Below are positions 17,763 to 26,565 of a stretch of 64,000 nucleotides of DNA, piece by piece. The notes below the pieces were generated by a model that saw only the letters and a program-made list of their open reading frames with translations, was not told where the DNA came from and made no database searches. Within the stretch, counting starts at the first letter, position 1, and the number at the start of each line of letters is the position of its first letter. The position numbers were made by a program, and so were the translations under genes. The stretch spans positions 372,001 through 436,000 of the forward strand of contig NZ_JBHSRI010000025.1 in the NCBI RefSeq assembly GCF_042658845.1, given 5' to 3'. Source of the DNA: Paenisporosarcina macmurdoensis (lineage in GTDB: Bacteria > Bacillota > Bacilli > Bacillales_A > Planococcaceae).

Positions 17763-18680
17763 CTATTTTACTACTGGTTGCTCAATTGGTGTTGCATAGT
17801 CAAAATCGATTTCATTTAAACCGTCGATTTCAATTTTACCTTTTTTTCCAGACAAAGAACTTGTTGATGAAAGTTCAACCGTTAATATTGTGCGATCAGC
17901 CGATAGAGATGTGCCTACAAATTCTAATGCTTTATAAGAACCATTATTGTAGTAAGCATCGATATAGAACATTTCAGCAAGTTCTTCAGCTGTAATTCCT
18001 TCAGGTGAAACTTCTTCCATTGTAATTTCAATTGTCGTTGGGTTCAAAATTTTTGCTGATTCAGCAAATGGAGTGAAGCTGAAGAAAAAGATCGAATTGT
18101 ATAGAAGGTTCGCGAATTCACCGCGCTTAATTTTGTCATTCGTACCAAATGTAGTTGGTGATTTGCCGCTAGTAATCCCAGAACCATATAAAGCTTCAAT
18201 ATGAGTTGTGAATACGCCAGATACATCAGTGAATGGTGTTTCTTCAGCAAATTCTTCAAGGCCAAAACCAAGATTTAAGAATTTAGCCATTGCACCGCGA
18301 GTTAACAAAAGATCAGGACCAAATGTATCTTTTGTTATTCCAGAAACAATGCCTTCTTCAGTTAGGGCATTTACTGCACCTTTAACACGTGCGTTTAAAT
18401 CAGTAAAGCCTGCAGATTTAGCATTCTCTGTATCAAGTCCAAGAGTATTTGCTAGGATGACTGCAGCATCTCCTCTTGTCAGATTTAAATTTGTTCCAAA
18501 TGAAGTCGGTGTTTTCCCATTAATTATTTCAAATTCATATAAGAAGCTTACTGCTTCTTCATAGTTTGAGTTTACATCAGTAAATTGATGTTCCGCAGCT
18601 GAGGCAGAAGGTATGATAGCCGATATCGCTAAAATTGCTACTAAACTAGTAGCGAAAAGTTTTTTAACACTTGTAAACAT
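17763..18680 (-). CDS. SLH-domain surface protein
   Basis: A 305-residue exported protein. A signal peptide (KK then a hydrophobic core, likely cleaved after Ala28 in ASA-A) is followed by three S-layer homology repeats, each beginning FTDV/FTDL (near residues 33, 92 and 151) and each containing a TRGD/TRGA/KRGE-type motif; these bind secondary wall polymer. The last 100 residues form a beta-rich domain (ILNPTTIEITMEE...ILTVELSS) like the Ig-like modules of surface-layer proteins. It is too short for the S-layer itself. AGGAGG precedes the ATG. Confidence 0.9.
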   Translation of the reverse strand: MFTSVKKLFATSLVAILAISAIIPSASAAEHQFTDVNSNYEEAVSFLYEFEIINGKTPTSFGTNLNLTRGDAAVILANTLGLDTENAKSAGFTDLNARVKGAVNALTEEGIVSGITKDTFGPDLLLTRGAMAKFLNLGFGLEEFAEETPFTDVSGVFTTHIEALYGSGITSGKSPTTFGTNDKIKRGEFANLLYNSIFFFSFTPFAESAKILNPTTIEITMEEVSPEGITAEELAEMFYIDAYYNNGSYKALEFVGTSLSADRTILTVELSSTSSLSGKKGKIEIDGLNEIDFDYATPIEQPVVK

Positions 18681-18830
18681 TGATTATTCCTCCTATAAAT
18701 GGGTAGAGCTATAATTTTAGTACATCTAAATTTACCATGGATAGATTTGTATAAATACAGGTAAAAAGAGGTAAATGGAAATAGAGTCAAAAGTATTGTT
18801 AAATTGACAAAATAAGGAAGGTGAAACACT

Positions 18831-18863
18831 TAAAAAATGCTGCTCTCAGAAGAGAACAGCATT
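18831..18863 (-). terminator. terminator of proline dehydrogenase gene
   Basis: Read on the minus strand, AATGCTGTTCTC pairs, with one G-U pair, with GAGAGCAGCATT and is followed by TTTTTT. Confidence 0.8.
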
Positions 18864-18876
18864 ACATTTCATGGTA

Positions 18877-19851
18877 TTATTTTTTCTTTTTAGAAGTCAA
18901 ACGGTTCAGTGCGATTGCACCTGCAAGTACGCCGATAGCAGTGTTAGTGCGTTTATTGAAGACTTGCTTTACAACAAGGTTCAAGTTTTGTGGGCGTTCT
19001 GCTAATCTTCTCATAAAGTATGCGTACCAGTCGTCGCCGAAAGGAACGTATGTGCAGAAATTATAGCCTTGTTTAGCTAAATCAATTTGCATATCTTTAC
19101 GGAAACCATAAAGCATTTGGAACTCGAATTTATCGTTTGGAATTTCATTTTCTGCGACAAATTTCTTCACATGGTTGATTATGTGATGATCGTGGGTTGC
19201 GATTGAAGTGAATTTACCATTAAGTAAATGATACTCAATTAGTTTGATGAAGTTTGCATCAATTTCTTCTTTCGTTTGAAATGCAACTTCAATCGGCTCT
19301 TTATATGCGCCTTTAACAATGCGTAAACGTAAATGTTTATATTTTTCGATGTCGTCTTCCGCTCTATCGAAGTATGCTTGAATTACTGTACCAACATTGT
19401 TGTATTCTTTTAAAAGAGTATCCATTAAATCAAATGAAGGTTGTAAATGTCCGTAATCTTCCATATCAATATTGATATGCATATCGTATTTACTTGCAGC
19501 AGCTACGATTTCGAGTAAGTTTTCATAGCAGAAATCATAATCAATATCTAGACCAATTTGAGTAGGCTTTAATGAAATATGAGCGTCCACACCATTTGTA
19601 TGAATAGCTTCTATCACTTCAAGAATACTGTTTTTGGCTTTTAATGCTTCAGATCTTTCAATCACGAATTCACCTAAGTTATCAACGGTAGCACTAATGC
19701 CTTTAGCATTCAATTCACGAATACTCTTAATTGTATCTTCGACATTTGTTCCAGCTACTACTGTTTGTGCACCTAACTTCAAACCGTATTTTTTTGCTGC
19801 ACTAGTCAACAATTGGTTTTTTGATAAAGCCATAAATACATCTTTTAACAT
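18877..19851 (-). CDS. proline dehydrogenase (PutB/FadM type)
   Basis: It oxidises proline to pyrroline-5-carboxylate with FAD. The 324 residues match the monofunctional Bacillus type: ISLKPTQIGLDID, HINIDMEDYGH, IQAYFDRAEDD, LRIVKGAYKEP, ATHDHHIINH, EFQMLYGFRKDMQ and the substrate motif YFMRRLAERPQN. Beyond the usual end it has a hydrophobic stretch, AIGVLAGAIALNRL, with a KKKK tail, which may help membrane contact. No P5C dehydrogenase gene is next to it. AGGAGG precedes the ATG. B. subtilis has two such proteins (PutB, FadM); I cannot say which this equals. The 400 bp upstream (19852-20251) show no gene. Confidence 0.93.
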   Translation of the reverse strand: MLKDVFMALSKNQLLTSAAKKYGLKLGAQTVVAGTNVEDTIKSIRELNAKGISATVDNLGEFVIERSEALKAKNSILEVIEAIHTNGVDAHISLKPTQIGLDIDYDFCYENLLEIVAAASKYDMHINIDMEDYGHLQPSFDLMDTLLKEYNNVGTVIQAYFDRAEDDIEKYKHLRLRIVKGAYKEPIEVAFQTKEEIDANFIKLIEYHLLNGKFTSIATHDHHIINHVKKFVAENEIPNDKFEFQMLYGFRKDMQIDLAKQGYNFCTYVPFGDDWYAYFMRRLAERPQNLNLVVKQVFNKRTNTAIGVLAGAIALNRLTSKKKK

Positions 19852-20251
19852 GATTATTCCTCCTGAAAGTGTTTCATTCTATGTTATCTTACATCGTGCG
19901 TAAATAGTAAGCATCACTAATAGTATCATGTGAATCATGACTACATTTTATTATAATTCTTTTTAACGAACATGCCTACTAAATGAGGTAAGAATGTACG
20001 GGAATTGTTTCATTAAAGTGTCATTATTCCCATTGCAGGTGTGTATCTATTCTAAAATAAGAACGATTTCAGAAAGTACTGAATTCTCCTTGCGTAATAA
20101 AGGGATATTTTTCAAATTTTTATTAGCAGAATGGTAAAATGATGCAAATTTTTATACGTTGTATAATAGAAATATCTCTAATTTAAAGGTTCTAGCATAC
20201 CTAATAGTGAATAATACAAGATAGAAATTACATATTTGAAGGAGGAGTTAG

Positions 20252-21211
20252 ATGATTTATTCAAAATTAGGGTTTAGTGGCTTACATGTTTCAAACTTGA
20301 GTCTTGGTACTATGGCATTCGGAAGATGGATTGATGAAAAAGCTTCTGTTCAAATTTTTGATACGGCACTTGATGTAGGGATTAACTTAATTGATACAGC
20401 TAATTTTTATGGCAAAGGTCAAGATGAACAATTTTTATATGGAACTGGAGAATCTGAAGAGATTATTGGTCGGGCATTAAAAGGACGAAGAGATAAAGTT
20501 GTGTTGGCCACAAAAGTAGGCTTGCCTATGGGGAAAGATATCAATGATGCCGGACTGTCGAAGTTTCATATCATGCGTGAGGTAGAGAATTCCTTACAAA
20601 GACTTCAAACAGATTACATTGATCTTTATCAAGTCCACCGTTTTGATGATCAAACACCTCTAGAAGAAACTTTGTCTACTTTGACATCGTTGGTTAACCA
20701 AGGGAAGGTTCGTTATATAGGTTGTTCCAATTATGCTGCTTGGCAGATAGCTAAAGCAAACGGAATCAGTAATTTGCATGGGCTTGAGCACTTTGTTTCA
20801 TCTCAATCTCAATATAATTTATTGTCACGTGAATTGGAAGAGGAAGTAGTACCGTATTGTGTATCTGAAAAAGTGGGGCTCCTCGTATATAGTCCTATGG
20901 CTCGAGGGATGTTATCTGGAAAATATACTTCGCACAACGACGTTCCAGAGGGAAGTCGAGCAGCACGAGGTGAAAAGCTTATTCAGAATTATTTCAAGGA
21001 TGAAAATTTCGGGAGAGTTGAAGCATACAAACAGGTTGCAGTAGAACATGATGTGAACTTATCTCAGTTTTCTTTAGCTTGGATACTTAATCAACCAGCG
21101 GTTACGTCGGCTATTATTGGTGCAAGCAAACCTCACCATGTTACTGATGCAGCTCAAATAAGCGATTGGATTTGGTCTGATGAACTGAAGCAACGAGTAA
21201 ATATTTTATAA
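20252..21211 (+). CDS. aldo/keto reductase
   Basis: An NADPH-dependent carbonyl reductase of 319 residues. The catalytic tetrad is visible: Asp48 and Tyr53 in LIDTANFYGKG, Lys88 in ATKVGL, and His129 in YQVHRFD. GCSNYAAWQ and the late IIGASKPHHV fit the cofactor-binding loops of the AKR branch related to potassium-channel beta subunits and YhdN. The physiological substrate is unknown. GGAGGAG precedes the ATG. The monooxygenase gene follows in the same direction after 94 bp. Confidence 0.92.
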   Translation: MIYSKLGFSGLHVSNLSLGTMAFGRWIDEKASVQIFDTALDVGINLIDTANFYGKGQDEQFLYGTGESEEIIGRALKGRRDKVVLATKVGLPMGKDINDAGLSKFHIMREVENSLQRLQTDYIDLYQVHRFDDQTPLEETLSTLTSLVNQGKVRYIGCSNYAAWQIAKANGISNLHGLEHFVSSQSQYNLLSRELEEEVVPYCVSEKVGLLVYSPMARGMLSGKYTSHNDVPEGSRAARGEKLIQNYFKDENFGRVEAYKQVAVEHDVNLSQFSLAWILNQPAVTSAIIGASKPHHVTDAAQISDWIWSDELKQRVNIL

Positions 21212-21305
21212 ATAGACTCCTTTCGTAAGCAGATATCTTGATGATTAGTTTTGCTGGATATACGATAAACAAGTAGATATTTTGATTTGCGAAAGGAATT
21301 ATATC

Positions 21306-22313
21306 ATGACAAACGAATATAAAAATGTTCCCGTCTCCGTTTTGGATTTAGTTGCCGTACGAGAAGGCGATACACATAAAGAAGCGATTGGCGATATGGT
21401 CAATTTAGCTCAACATACAGAAAAACTAGGTTACCGCCGGTATTGGCTAACCGAGCATCATAATATGCCTACCGTTATTAGTTCTGCTACATCTATTTTG
21501 ATTGGACATGTATTGGAAAATACACAATCTATTCGAGTGGGTTCAGGTGGAATTATGTTGCCGAATCACGCACCTCTTGTAGTGGCTGAACAGTTTGGAA
21601 CACTTGAAGCAATGTATCCAAAGCGAGTTGATTTAGGACTAGGACGCGCACCGGGAACGGATATGCGAACTGCTCATGCTTTACGTCGGACAACGCAAGA
21701 AACAGCTTTTGCTTTTCCGCAAGATGTTGTAGAATTGCAAAATTATTTTAAATCGATTGAACAACAAGGTGCTGTTCGTGCTTTTCCGGGTGTAGATGCT
21801 CACGTACCAATCTACATTTTAGGTTCAAGTACCTCTAGTGCTTCACTAGCTGCACGATTAGGCTTGCCTTATGTATTTGCAGCTCACTTTGCACCTACAC
21901 AATTAGAAGAAGCCTTGCACATCTATCGCAATCAATTTACACCATCTGAGTATTTAGCTGAACCGTATGTCATGGTTTGCGTAAATGTTGTTGCGGCGGA
22001 TACGAATGAAGAAGCAGAAAAACTTTCTACATCAACGAATCGATTTTATTTGAATGTCGTTAGACGGACAGAGGATTTATTACAGCCTCCAGTGGATTCA
22101 ATGGATGGCCTATGGAGTCCCTTTGAAGAAAGTGCTGTCCGCGGCATGTCTGTCTTTTCGTTTAAAGGTGATAAACAAGCCATTCAAGGACAAGCGAAAA
22201 AGTTCTTCGACAAATTCCAAGTGGATGAGTTAATAGCAGTGACGTACATTTATGATCAAACTGCAAGAATGCGCTCATATGAAATACTAAAAGAAGCAAT
22301 AGATGAACTTTAA
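21306..22313 (+). CDS. luciferase-like (LLM class) flavin monooxygenase
   Basis: A 335-residue TIM-barrel protein of the MsnO8/YhbW group, which opens VPVSVLDLVAVREGDT and carries RYWLTEHHNMPTV, RVGSGGIMLPNHAPLVVAEQFGTL and RVDLGLGRAPGTD, the flavin and substrate loops of this group. The substrate is not known. The ATG at 21306 has AAAGGAATTATATC before it. This ribosome site lies in one arm of an imperfect inverted repeat whose other arm is at 21219-21237. The gene probably shares a transcript with the aldo/keto reductase. Confidence 0.9.
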   Translation: MTNEYKNVPVSVLDLVAVREGDTHKEAIGDMVNLAQHTEKLGYRRYWLTEHHNMPTVISSATSILIGHVLENTQSIRVGSGGIMLPNHAPLVVAEQFGTLEAMYPKRVDLGLGRAPGTDMRTAHALRRTTQETAFAFPQDVVELQNYFKSIEQQGAVRAFPGVDAHVPIYILGSSTSSASLAARLGLPYVFAAHFAPTQLEEALHIYRNQFTPSEYLAEPYVMVCVNVVAADTNEEAEKLSTSTNRFYLNVVRRTEDLLQPPVDSMDGLWSPFEESAVRGMSVFSFKGDKQAIQGQAKKFFDKFQVDELIAVTYIYDQTARMRSYEILKEAIDEL

Positions 22314-22326
22314 TAGAGAAAAGGAA

Positions 22327-22360
22327 ACAGGCCGAGAGATATCTCTCGGCCTGTTTTTTT
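22327..22360 (+). terminator. terminator of the reductase-monooxygenase pair
   Basis: ACAGGCCGAGAGAT followed directly by its complement forms a strong hairpin that runs into seven T. Confidence 0.9.
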
Positions 22361-22394
22361 AGTACCTAGTAACTCCATTGAACATGGAAAATGG

Positions 22395-22509
22395 TTTCCG
22401 ACCAGTTAAGTAACGTTTCCGACCAATTAACATGGCTTTCCGCCCGAATAAATGACGTTTTCGACCAATTACCTTGGTTTTCCGACCAAATAAATGACGT
22501 TTCCGACCA
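22395..22509. repeat. 21-bp array b (six units)
   Basis: The decamer TTTCCGACCA starts at 22395, 22416, 22479 and 22500, with variants TTTCCGCCCG at 22437 and TTTTCGACCA at 22458: six units at exactly 21 bp. The 11-bp spacers differ but partly alternate (AATAAATGACG occurs at the same place in units 3 and 5). The array sits between the terminator above and the end of the opposite-strand gene. Open frames across it are repetitive (WSE...) and have no ribosome site. Confidence 0.85.
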
Positions 22510-22576
22510 TTCGCTTGCAGGCGGACACCAATCCTCTGCAGAAAGACACCGCTTCCGATGTTTCAGTGGCCTAGCA

Positions 22577-23638
22577 TTAGAAAATTTGAAACTTCCCTGA
22601 CCCAGGCAATTCTTCAATTAATTTAGCTCCAAACAAAGTAGCGGGTGTATAACTTCCACCACTAACCTTCATATCAAGTAAGCGACTGACCACAGCTAGT
22701 GAGCCAAAAACTGTAAGGCTGTAGACATTAGCGGTTTGAATGCGGACAGTACGTGTCTCACCATCAGCATTTCTTGCTTCACCCCAAATATAAGCAGGGG
22801 AATTTTTTCGAGCTAGTTCATCAGGTCCACTAACAGAGCGATCTACCCATTTCTGTAATGCATGTTGGATTGAAGAAGATGCTAGTAGTGGACGTAGCCA
22901 CTTCAAAGAGCGTGCACCAACAATTTTATACGCGGGCATCGGAATCCATGTGTTTATATTTGGAATACCGGTTGTGTGAAACGCTGTAGACACGTCACCC
23001 CACGGAATGGCCATGGCAGTTTTAGGTCCTCTACCAAAGTCTATTATGCGCTTTGTTTTGCCGAGTTGGACTTCCGTAATAATCCCTTCTCGACGCTCTG
23101 AACTTGAAGCTCCAAGACCTTGAATCATTGTTTTGGAAGTACCTGGTGAGATACCTGAATCGGAATCAAAGCCAAGAGAAAGATGTGTAGCATTTGGTAG
23201 TAATTCCTTTAATTTAAGCGCGATACAATCAGTTGGAATAACATCAAAACCAACACCTGAACAAAGGACTACGCCAGCTTTAGCAGCACGTTTCGCTTGC
23301 TCAGCTGCATGAACATGCTCAAACACACCAATTTCCCCTGTAATATCAAGGTAATGTGCGCTAACTGCCAGACACCCTTCAATCATGGGAGCGCTGGTGA
23401 TTGAAAATGGGCCTGCACAATGAAGGACCAAATCAATTTCTCTAAGGCCGGTCAATACTTGATTGGGCTCATCTAATGAAAATACACGTGCTTCAAGACC
23501 CAGTTCATTTGCCAAAGAGTGAATTTCTTCATGTCGGCGACCTGCTAAAATTGGTTTCAATCCTTGAACTACTGCAGTTCTCGCAATTAACGCTCCGGTA
23601 TATCCGTTTGCACCATAAATCATCCAATTCTGTTTCAT
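22577..23638 (-). CDS. saccharopine dehydrogenase-like NAD(P)-binding protein
   Basis: A 353-residue protein with an N-terminal Rossmann motif, IYGANGYTGALIAR, and the features of the saccharopine-dehydrogenase / trans-acting enoyl reductase group: LHCAGPFS, YLDITGEIGVFEH and GVGFDVIPTDCIALKL. Such proteins are oxidoreductases of uncertain substrate; it is not a lysine-pathway enzyme by this evidence. TGGAG lies upstream of the ATG. It stands alone. Confidence 0.87.
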   Translation of the reverse strand: MKQNWMIYGANGYTGALIARTAVVQGLKPILAGRRHEEIHSLANELGLEARVFSLDEPNQVLTGLREIDLVLHCAGPFSITSAPMIEGCLAVSAHYLDITGEIGVFEHVHAAEQAKRAAKAGVVLCSGVGFDVIPTDCIALKLKELLPNATHLSLGFDSDSGISPGTSKTMIQGLGASSSERREGIITEVQLGKTKRIIDFGRGPKTAMAIPWGDVSTAFHTTGIPNINTWIPMPAYKIVGARSLKWLRPLLASSSIQHALQKWVDRSVSGPDELARKNSPAYIWGEARNADGETRTVRIQTANVYSLTVFGSLAVVSRLLDMKVSGGSYTPATLFGAKLIEELPGSGKFQIF

Positions 23639-23893
23639 TTAACATTCTCCAATCTTGAAACTAAACCGTCAATGTACTTGTGAGAGCGTACTATTTATCT
23701 TGTGGTTTGAAAAATATTTCTCAAATTGCGTTTAGTGTAGTAAATTTCTGGATAAATAGGTAATACTTAAATCTGGAAATAACTTTTTCAGATGAGTGAA
23801 CGATCGTGTAACTAATCTTTAAGTGAACCCTGTTATCAATAAACTAAGTAAATCAACTATAAAAGCTACTAAACCAATTGGAGGTCTTAAGTG

Positions 23894-24079
23894 ATGAGAA
23901 CTAAAATGGTCTATAAACAACATGTATTGCTCAAACAAATTACGATAAAAAAGAAAGACATGTATAAAAAGGCAAAACAGTTGGGCTATACCCATGCTCT
24001 AGTAATAGCGTCGAGCCAAGAGTTGGATACGTTATTAAATTATTATCAAGGTATATTTCCTTATGACGAAGTAGGATAA
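23894..24079 (+). CDS. Spo0E-like aspartyl-phosphate phosphatase
   Basis: A 61-residue helical protein with the family motif SQELD at residues 41-45, in the setting ASSQELDTLLNYYQ. Spo0E-type proteins dephosphorylate Spo0A-P and delay sporulation; this role is inferred from the motif. GTG at 23891 directly before the ATG is an alternative start; GGAGG is suitably placed for either. It is monocistronic with a weak terminator. Confidence 0.8.
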   Translation: MRTKMVYKQHVLLKQITIKKKDMYKKAKQLGYTHALVIASSQELDTLLNYYQGIFPYDEVG

Positions 24080-24212
24080 TCACTAACTTGTTTAATTAAA
24101 AACTGACGAATATGTTGCTTGTAGCAAATTAATTTGTTCAACACTTATAGACTACCTCATCAGCCTTCGTTATCGCTACTCATTCATAAGCAGTGAAAGT
24201 TATATATAGATA

Positions 24213-24278
24213 AAACAACCTAGTCTCATCGCGTCTTTATAGGGAAATTCTATAACGACACGTAGTACTGGGTTTTTA
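24213..24278 (+). terminator. possible terminator of the Spo0E-like gene
   Basis: AACCTAGT at 24217 can pair with ACTGGGTT (G-U tolerated), with further pairing inside (TTATAG/CTATAA), and is followed by TTTTT. The branched shape makes it uncertain. The rest of 24080-24376 shows no gene. Confidence 0.45.
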
Positions 24279-24376
24279 GTTGTGTTTAATCTGCGTTCGA
24301 TTCTCCCATTATTCTGAATCTGTAGCTTATATTGTGTAAGATAGAAGGTAGAAATCTATTTGAAAAAGGTGCTTAT

Positions 24377-25495
24377 ATGAAAGAGATACTAGTAATTGGC
24401 GCAGGAATTTTAGGTGCTTCGACTGCCTATCATTTAGCGAGATCTGGTGCACGAGTAACTATTGTGGATAGGCAAGATCCAGGACAGGCTACGGATGCTG
24501 CTGCAGGTATCATTTGTCCATGGCTTTCTCAAAGACGTAATAAGGCGTGGTATTCTCTAGCGAAAAATGGAGCAGCCTATTATGAAACGCTAATTCGACT
24601 TCTTGAAGAAGATGGAGAAGCGGATACGGGTTATAAGCGAGTCGGCGCTATCAGTCTCCATACAGATAAAGAGAAACTCATTAAGATGGAGGAACGTGCA
24701 GTAGTAAAGAGGCAAGACGCTCCTGAAATCGGTATAGTCCTTCAAACTACAGCAACTGAAACGGCTGCACTATTTCCGCCACTAGCTGAAGAATTCGCTT
24801 CAGTCTTCGTTAGTGGAGCTGCTCGTGTAAATGGCAGAGCCCTTCGACAAGCACTGGTCAATGCCGCGAAAAAGTATGGTGCTACTTTTATTTACGGATC
24901 AGCTGAGATTGAGCATGATGATTCGAAGGTTACAGGAATTCGAGTCAATGAGGAGATTTACGTTGCAGACTGTGTAATTGTGACCGCGGGTGCTTGGGCA
25001 GATGAACTTTTATCTCCTCTTGGAATTGACTTGCAATTGACTGCACAGAAAGCGCAAATTGTTCATCTCCAATTACAAGACGTGGAAACGAATAATTGGC
25101 CAGTCGTAATGCCGCCAAATGATCAGTACATACTTGCTTTTGATAATGGTCAAATAGTTATAGGTGCAACACATGAAGATGATAAAAACTTCGATTTACG
25201 TGTCACTGCAGGAGGGTTGCATGAAGTGTTTAGCAAAGCATTATCAGTTGCTCCTGGTTTAAGTGACAGTACGTTTGTTGAAACGCGAGTAGGTTTTCGT
25301 CCATTTACTCCAAACTTTCTTCCTATCATCGGAGAGGTGCCTGGCTACAAGGGACTTCTTCTAGCAAACGGACTTGGAGCTTCAGGCTTAACAGTGGGAC
25401 CGTTTCTAGGTGCTCAACTAGCGAAGCTGGCACTTAATGAAGATCTTGATATCGATTTGGAATTATATGATGTGGCTGGTGCAATTGGTAAATAA
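24377..25495 (+). CDS. FAD-dependent amino-acid oxidoreductase (DadA/glycine-oxidase family)
   Basis: A 372-residue DAO-family flavoprotein. The FAD-binding VIGAGILGASTAYHLARSG starts at about residue 6 and is followed by the acidic end of the second strand (VTIVDRQDPGQAT). TVGPFLGAQLAKL and VGFRPFTPNFLPIIGEV are the closing FAD-contact motifs. It would deaminate a D-amino acid, glycine or sarcosine; which one cannot be told. The ATG at 24377 has AAAAAGGTG before it; the extension upstream lacks a site. It is a single gene with a strong terminator. Confidence 0.88.
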   Translation: MKEILVIGAGILGASTAYHLARSGARVTIVDRQDPGQATDAAAGIICPWLSQRRNKAWYSLAKNGAAYYETLIRLLEEDGEADTGYKRVGAISLHTDKEKLIKMEERAVVKRQDAPEIGIVLQTTATETAALFPPLAEEFASVFVSGAARVNGRALRQALVNAAKKYGATFIYGSAEIEHDDSKVTGIRVNEEIYVADCVIVTAGAWADELLSPLGIDLQLTAQKAQIVHLQLQDVETNNWPVVMPPNDQYILAFDNGQIVIGATHEDDKNFDLRVTAGGLHEVFSKALSVAPGLSDSTFVETRVGFRPFTPNFLPIIGEVPGYKGLLLANGLGASGLTVGPFLGAQLAKLALNEDLDIDLELYDVAGAIGK

Positions 25496-25498
25496 AAA

Positions 25499-25540
25499 AA
25501 AGGAACACTCCCGTAATTTTCTTTACGGGAGTGTTCCTTT
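25499..25540 (+). terminator. terminator of the FAD oxidoreductase gene
   Basis: AAAGGAACACTCCCGTAA pairs exactly with its complement around a six-base loop. Confidence 0.9.
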
Positions 25541-25620
25541 AGTTAAAGATAAGAAATTATATAATTTTAGTTTCATAAATCCACTGTTTCAGGGATAAAA
25601 GATTGATTCATTAATAGTGC

Positions 25621-25745
25621 TGATTTCCGTTTCAAGCGGACGCTTTCCGCGGGGCGGGCGGTGAGCCTCCTCGGTCGCTTCGCAATCTGCGGGGTCTCAC
25701 CTGTCCCGCTAATCCCGCTGGAGTCGCCGCCTTCCACTACAATCT
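25621..25745 (+). repeat. dispersed element, copy 2
   Basis: 125 bp, clearly GC-rich against the background. The head TGATTTCCGTTTCAAGCGGA runs on into CGCTTTCCGCGGGG, and the tail is GAGTCGCCGCCTTCCACTAC then AATC. GGTGAG and CTCACC inside can pair. This is the cleanest copy in the window and serves as the reference for the other three. Confidence 0.85.
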
Positions 25746-25867
25746 ATGAAGTGAGTAGTAAGCAACAAGAAGATCTATCAATTGTTTATTGCTAAGACAC
25801 AAAAAAATTCTAAGTTTAAGCTAGAGTTAGAACCAACTTATAATCGTAGATGCCATCTATATTGGGT

Positions 25868-26082
25868 GATTGAAGCGCAGGTGGCGACTTCTGCGGGAAT
25901 AGCAAATGTTTTCTGCACAAAAAGCGAAGCGGCAGGTGAATGAGCTGAAGAACCCACAGGAAAGATACTGGCCAAGTGCCAGTATCTTACCGACGAGTAA
26001 CCACAGGAGCACATGTTTTCGCAGTGACTAGGAAACTGAAGCCATGCCTGCGAAAAGCGTCCACCGTAGCGAGAATCATCAG
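25868..26082 (-). repeat. dispersed element, copy 4 (inverted, enlarged)
   Basis: On the minus strand it starts GATTCTCGCTACGGTGGACG and ends with GAAGTCGCCACCTGCGCTTC then AATC, the same head and tail as copy 2. It is about 215 bp long, with extra internal sequence that includes a perfect hairpin (AAGATACTGGC, five-base loop, complement) at 25962-25988. Copies 2 and 4 face each other tail to tail across 122 bp. No gene lies in 25541-26138. Confidence 0.75.
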
Positions 26083-26103
26083 GCTACTATGGTTACTCTT
26101 CTT

Positions 26104-26136
26104 AAAAGGACCGGGCGCACTTTGCCGGTTTTTTCG
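26104..26136 (-). terminator. probable hxlR terminator, second copy of the 9751 sequence
   Basis: AAAAGGACCGGGCGCACTTT then GCC (26104-26126) equals 9751-9773, but the closing arm has lost one C (GCCGGT), weakening the hairpin. On the minus strand it follows the hxlR stop and ends in CCTTTT. Confidence 0.6.
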
Positions 26137-26138
26137 TA

Positions 26139-26465
26139 TTATATTTTTTCAATTTCCTCAACTACCTCAATATGATGTTCTCCCCAAGCACACATAGCAT
26201 CCAATATAGGACGCAGTGACCAGCCGTAGTCAGTTAAAGAATAAATTACTTTCGGTGGAACTTGATCATAGACCATACGATTGACAACACCATCTCGCTC
26301 GAGCTCACGTAATTGCTGAGTAAGCATTTTTTGTGTAATGGTCGGCATGAGCTTTTTTAATTCACTTGTGCGTCTTTCTTCTTTAATCAAATGACACATG
26401 ATGACTACTTTCCATTTGCCACCAATCACATCAAGCGTCGCTTCGACTGGAATATTGTAAGCCAT
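26139..26465 (-). CDS. HxlR-family transcription regulator
   Basis: A 108-residue winged-helix regulator. VIGGKWKVVIMCHLIKEERRTSELKKLM and ITQKMLTQQLRELERDGVVNR are the diagnostic HxlR motifs, and YSLTDYGWSLRPILDAMCAWG is the dimer helix. Cys positions in ICH and MCAWG could sense electrophiles, as in YodB or HypR, but that is only a suggestion. It is divergent from an MFS exporter gene; the shared region holds a palindrome and a direct repeat. Confidence 0.93.
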   Translation of the reverse strand: MAYNIPVEATLDVIGGKWKVVIMCHLIKEERRTSELKKLMPTITQKMLTQQLRELERDGVVNRMVYDQVPPKVIYSLTDYGWSLRPILDAMCAWGEHHIEVVEEIEKI

Positions 26466-26549
26466 ATTGTTTCCTCCTCTATTAGTAATGAGTTCGAAAA
26501 AGGTTCTATCTATTTTGAGTGTCTGTACATATCGGAAAAACGAATTAAA

Positions 26550-26565
26550 TGTATGTTAACATACA
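26550..26565. promoter_or_regulatory. perfect 16-bp palindrome, candidate operator
   Basis: TGTATGTTAACATACA between hxlR and the MFS gene is fully self-complementary. A second signal, TACTAAAAAGTGCCTAC at 26601-26617 and TACTTTAAAGTGCGTAC at 26620-26636 (14 of 17 equal, 19 bp apart), lies closer to the exporter and is another candidate site. Confidence 0.5.

Noticed and set aside
19900..20251. Short plus-strand frame starting at about 19994
   Set aside because: Weak ribosome site, unusual composition and no family; treated as non-coding.
22395..22509. CRISPR array
   Set aside because: Units are about 10 bp with 11-bp spacers, far too short; no cas genes are in the window.
22366..22617. Minus-strand frame with repeated WSE-type heptads over array b
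   Set aside because: The seven-residue repeat follows from the 21-bp DNA period; there is no ribosome site and the array is in a gap between convergent genes.
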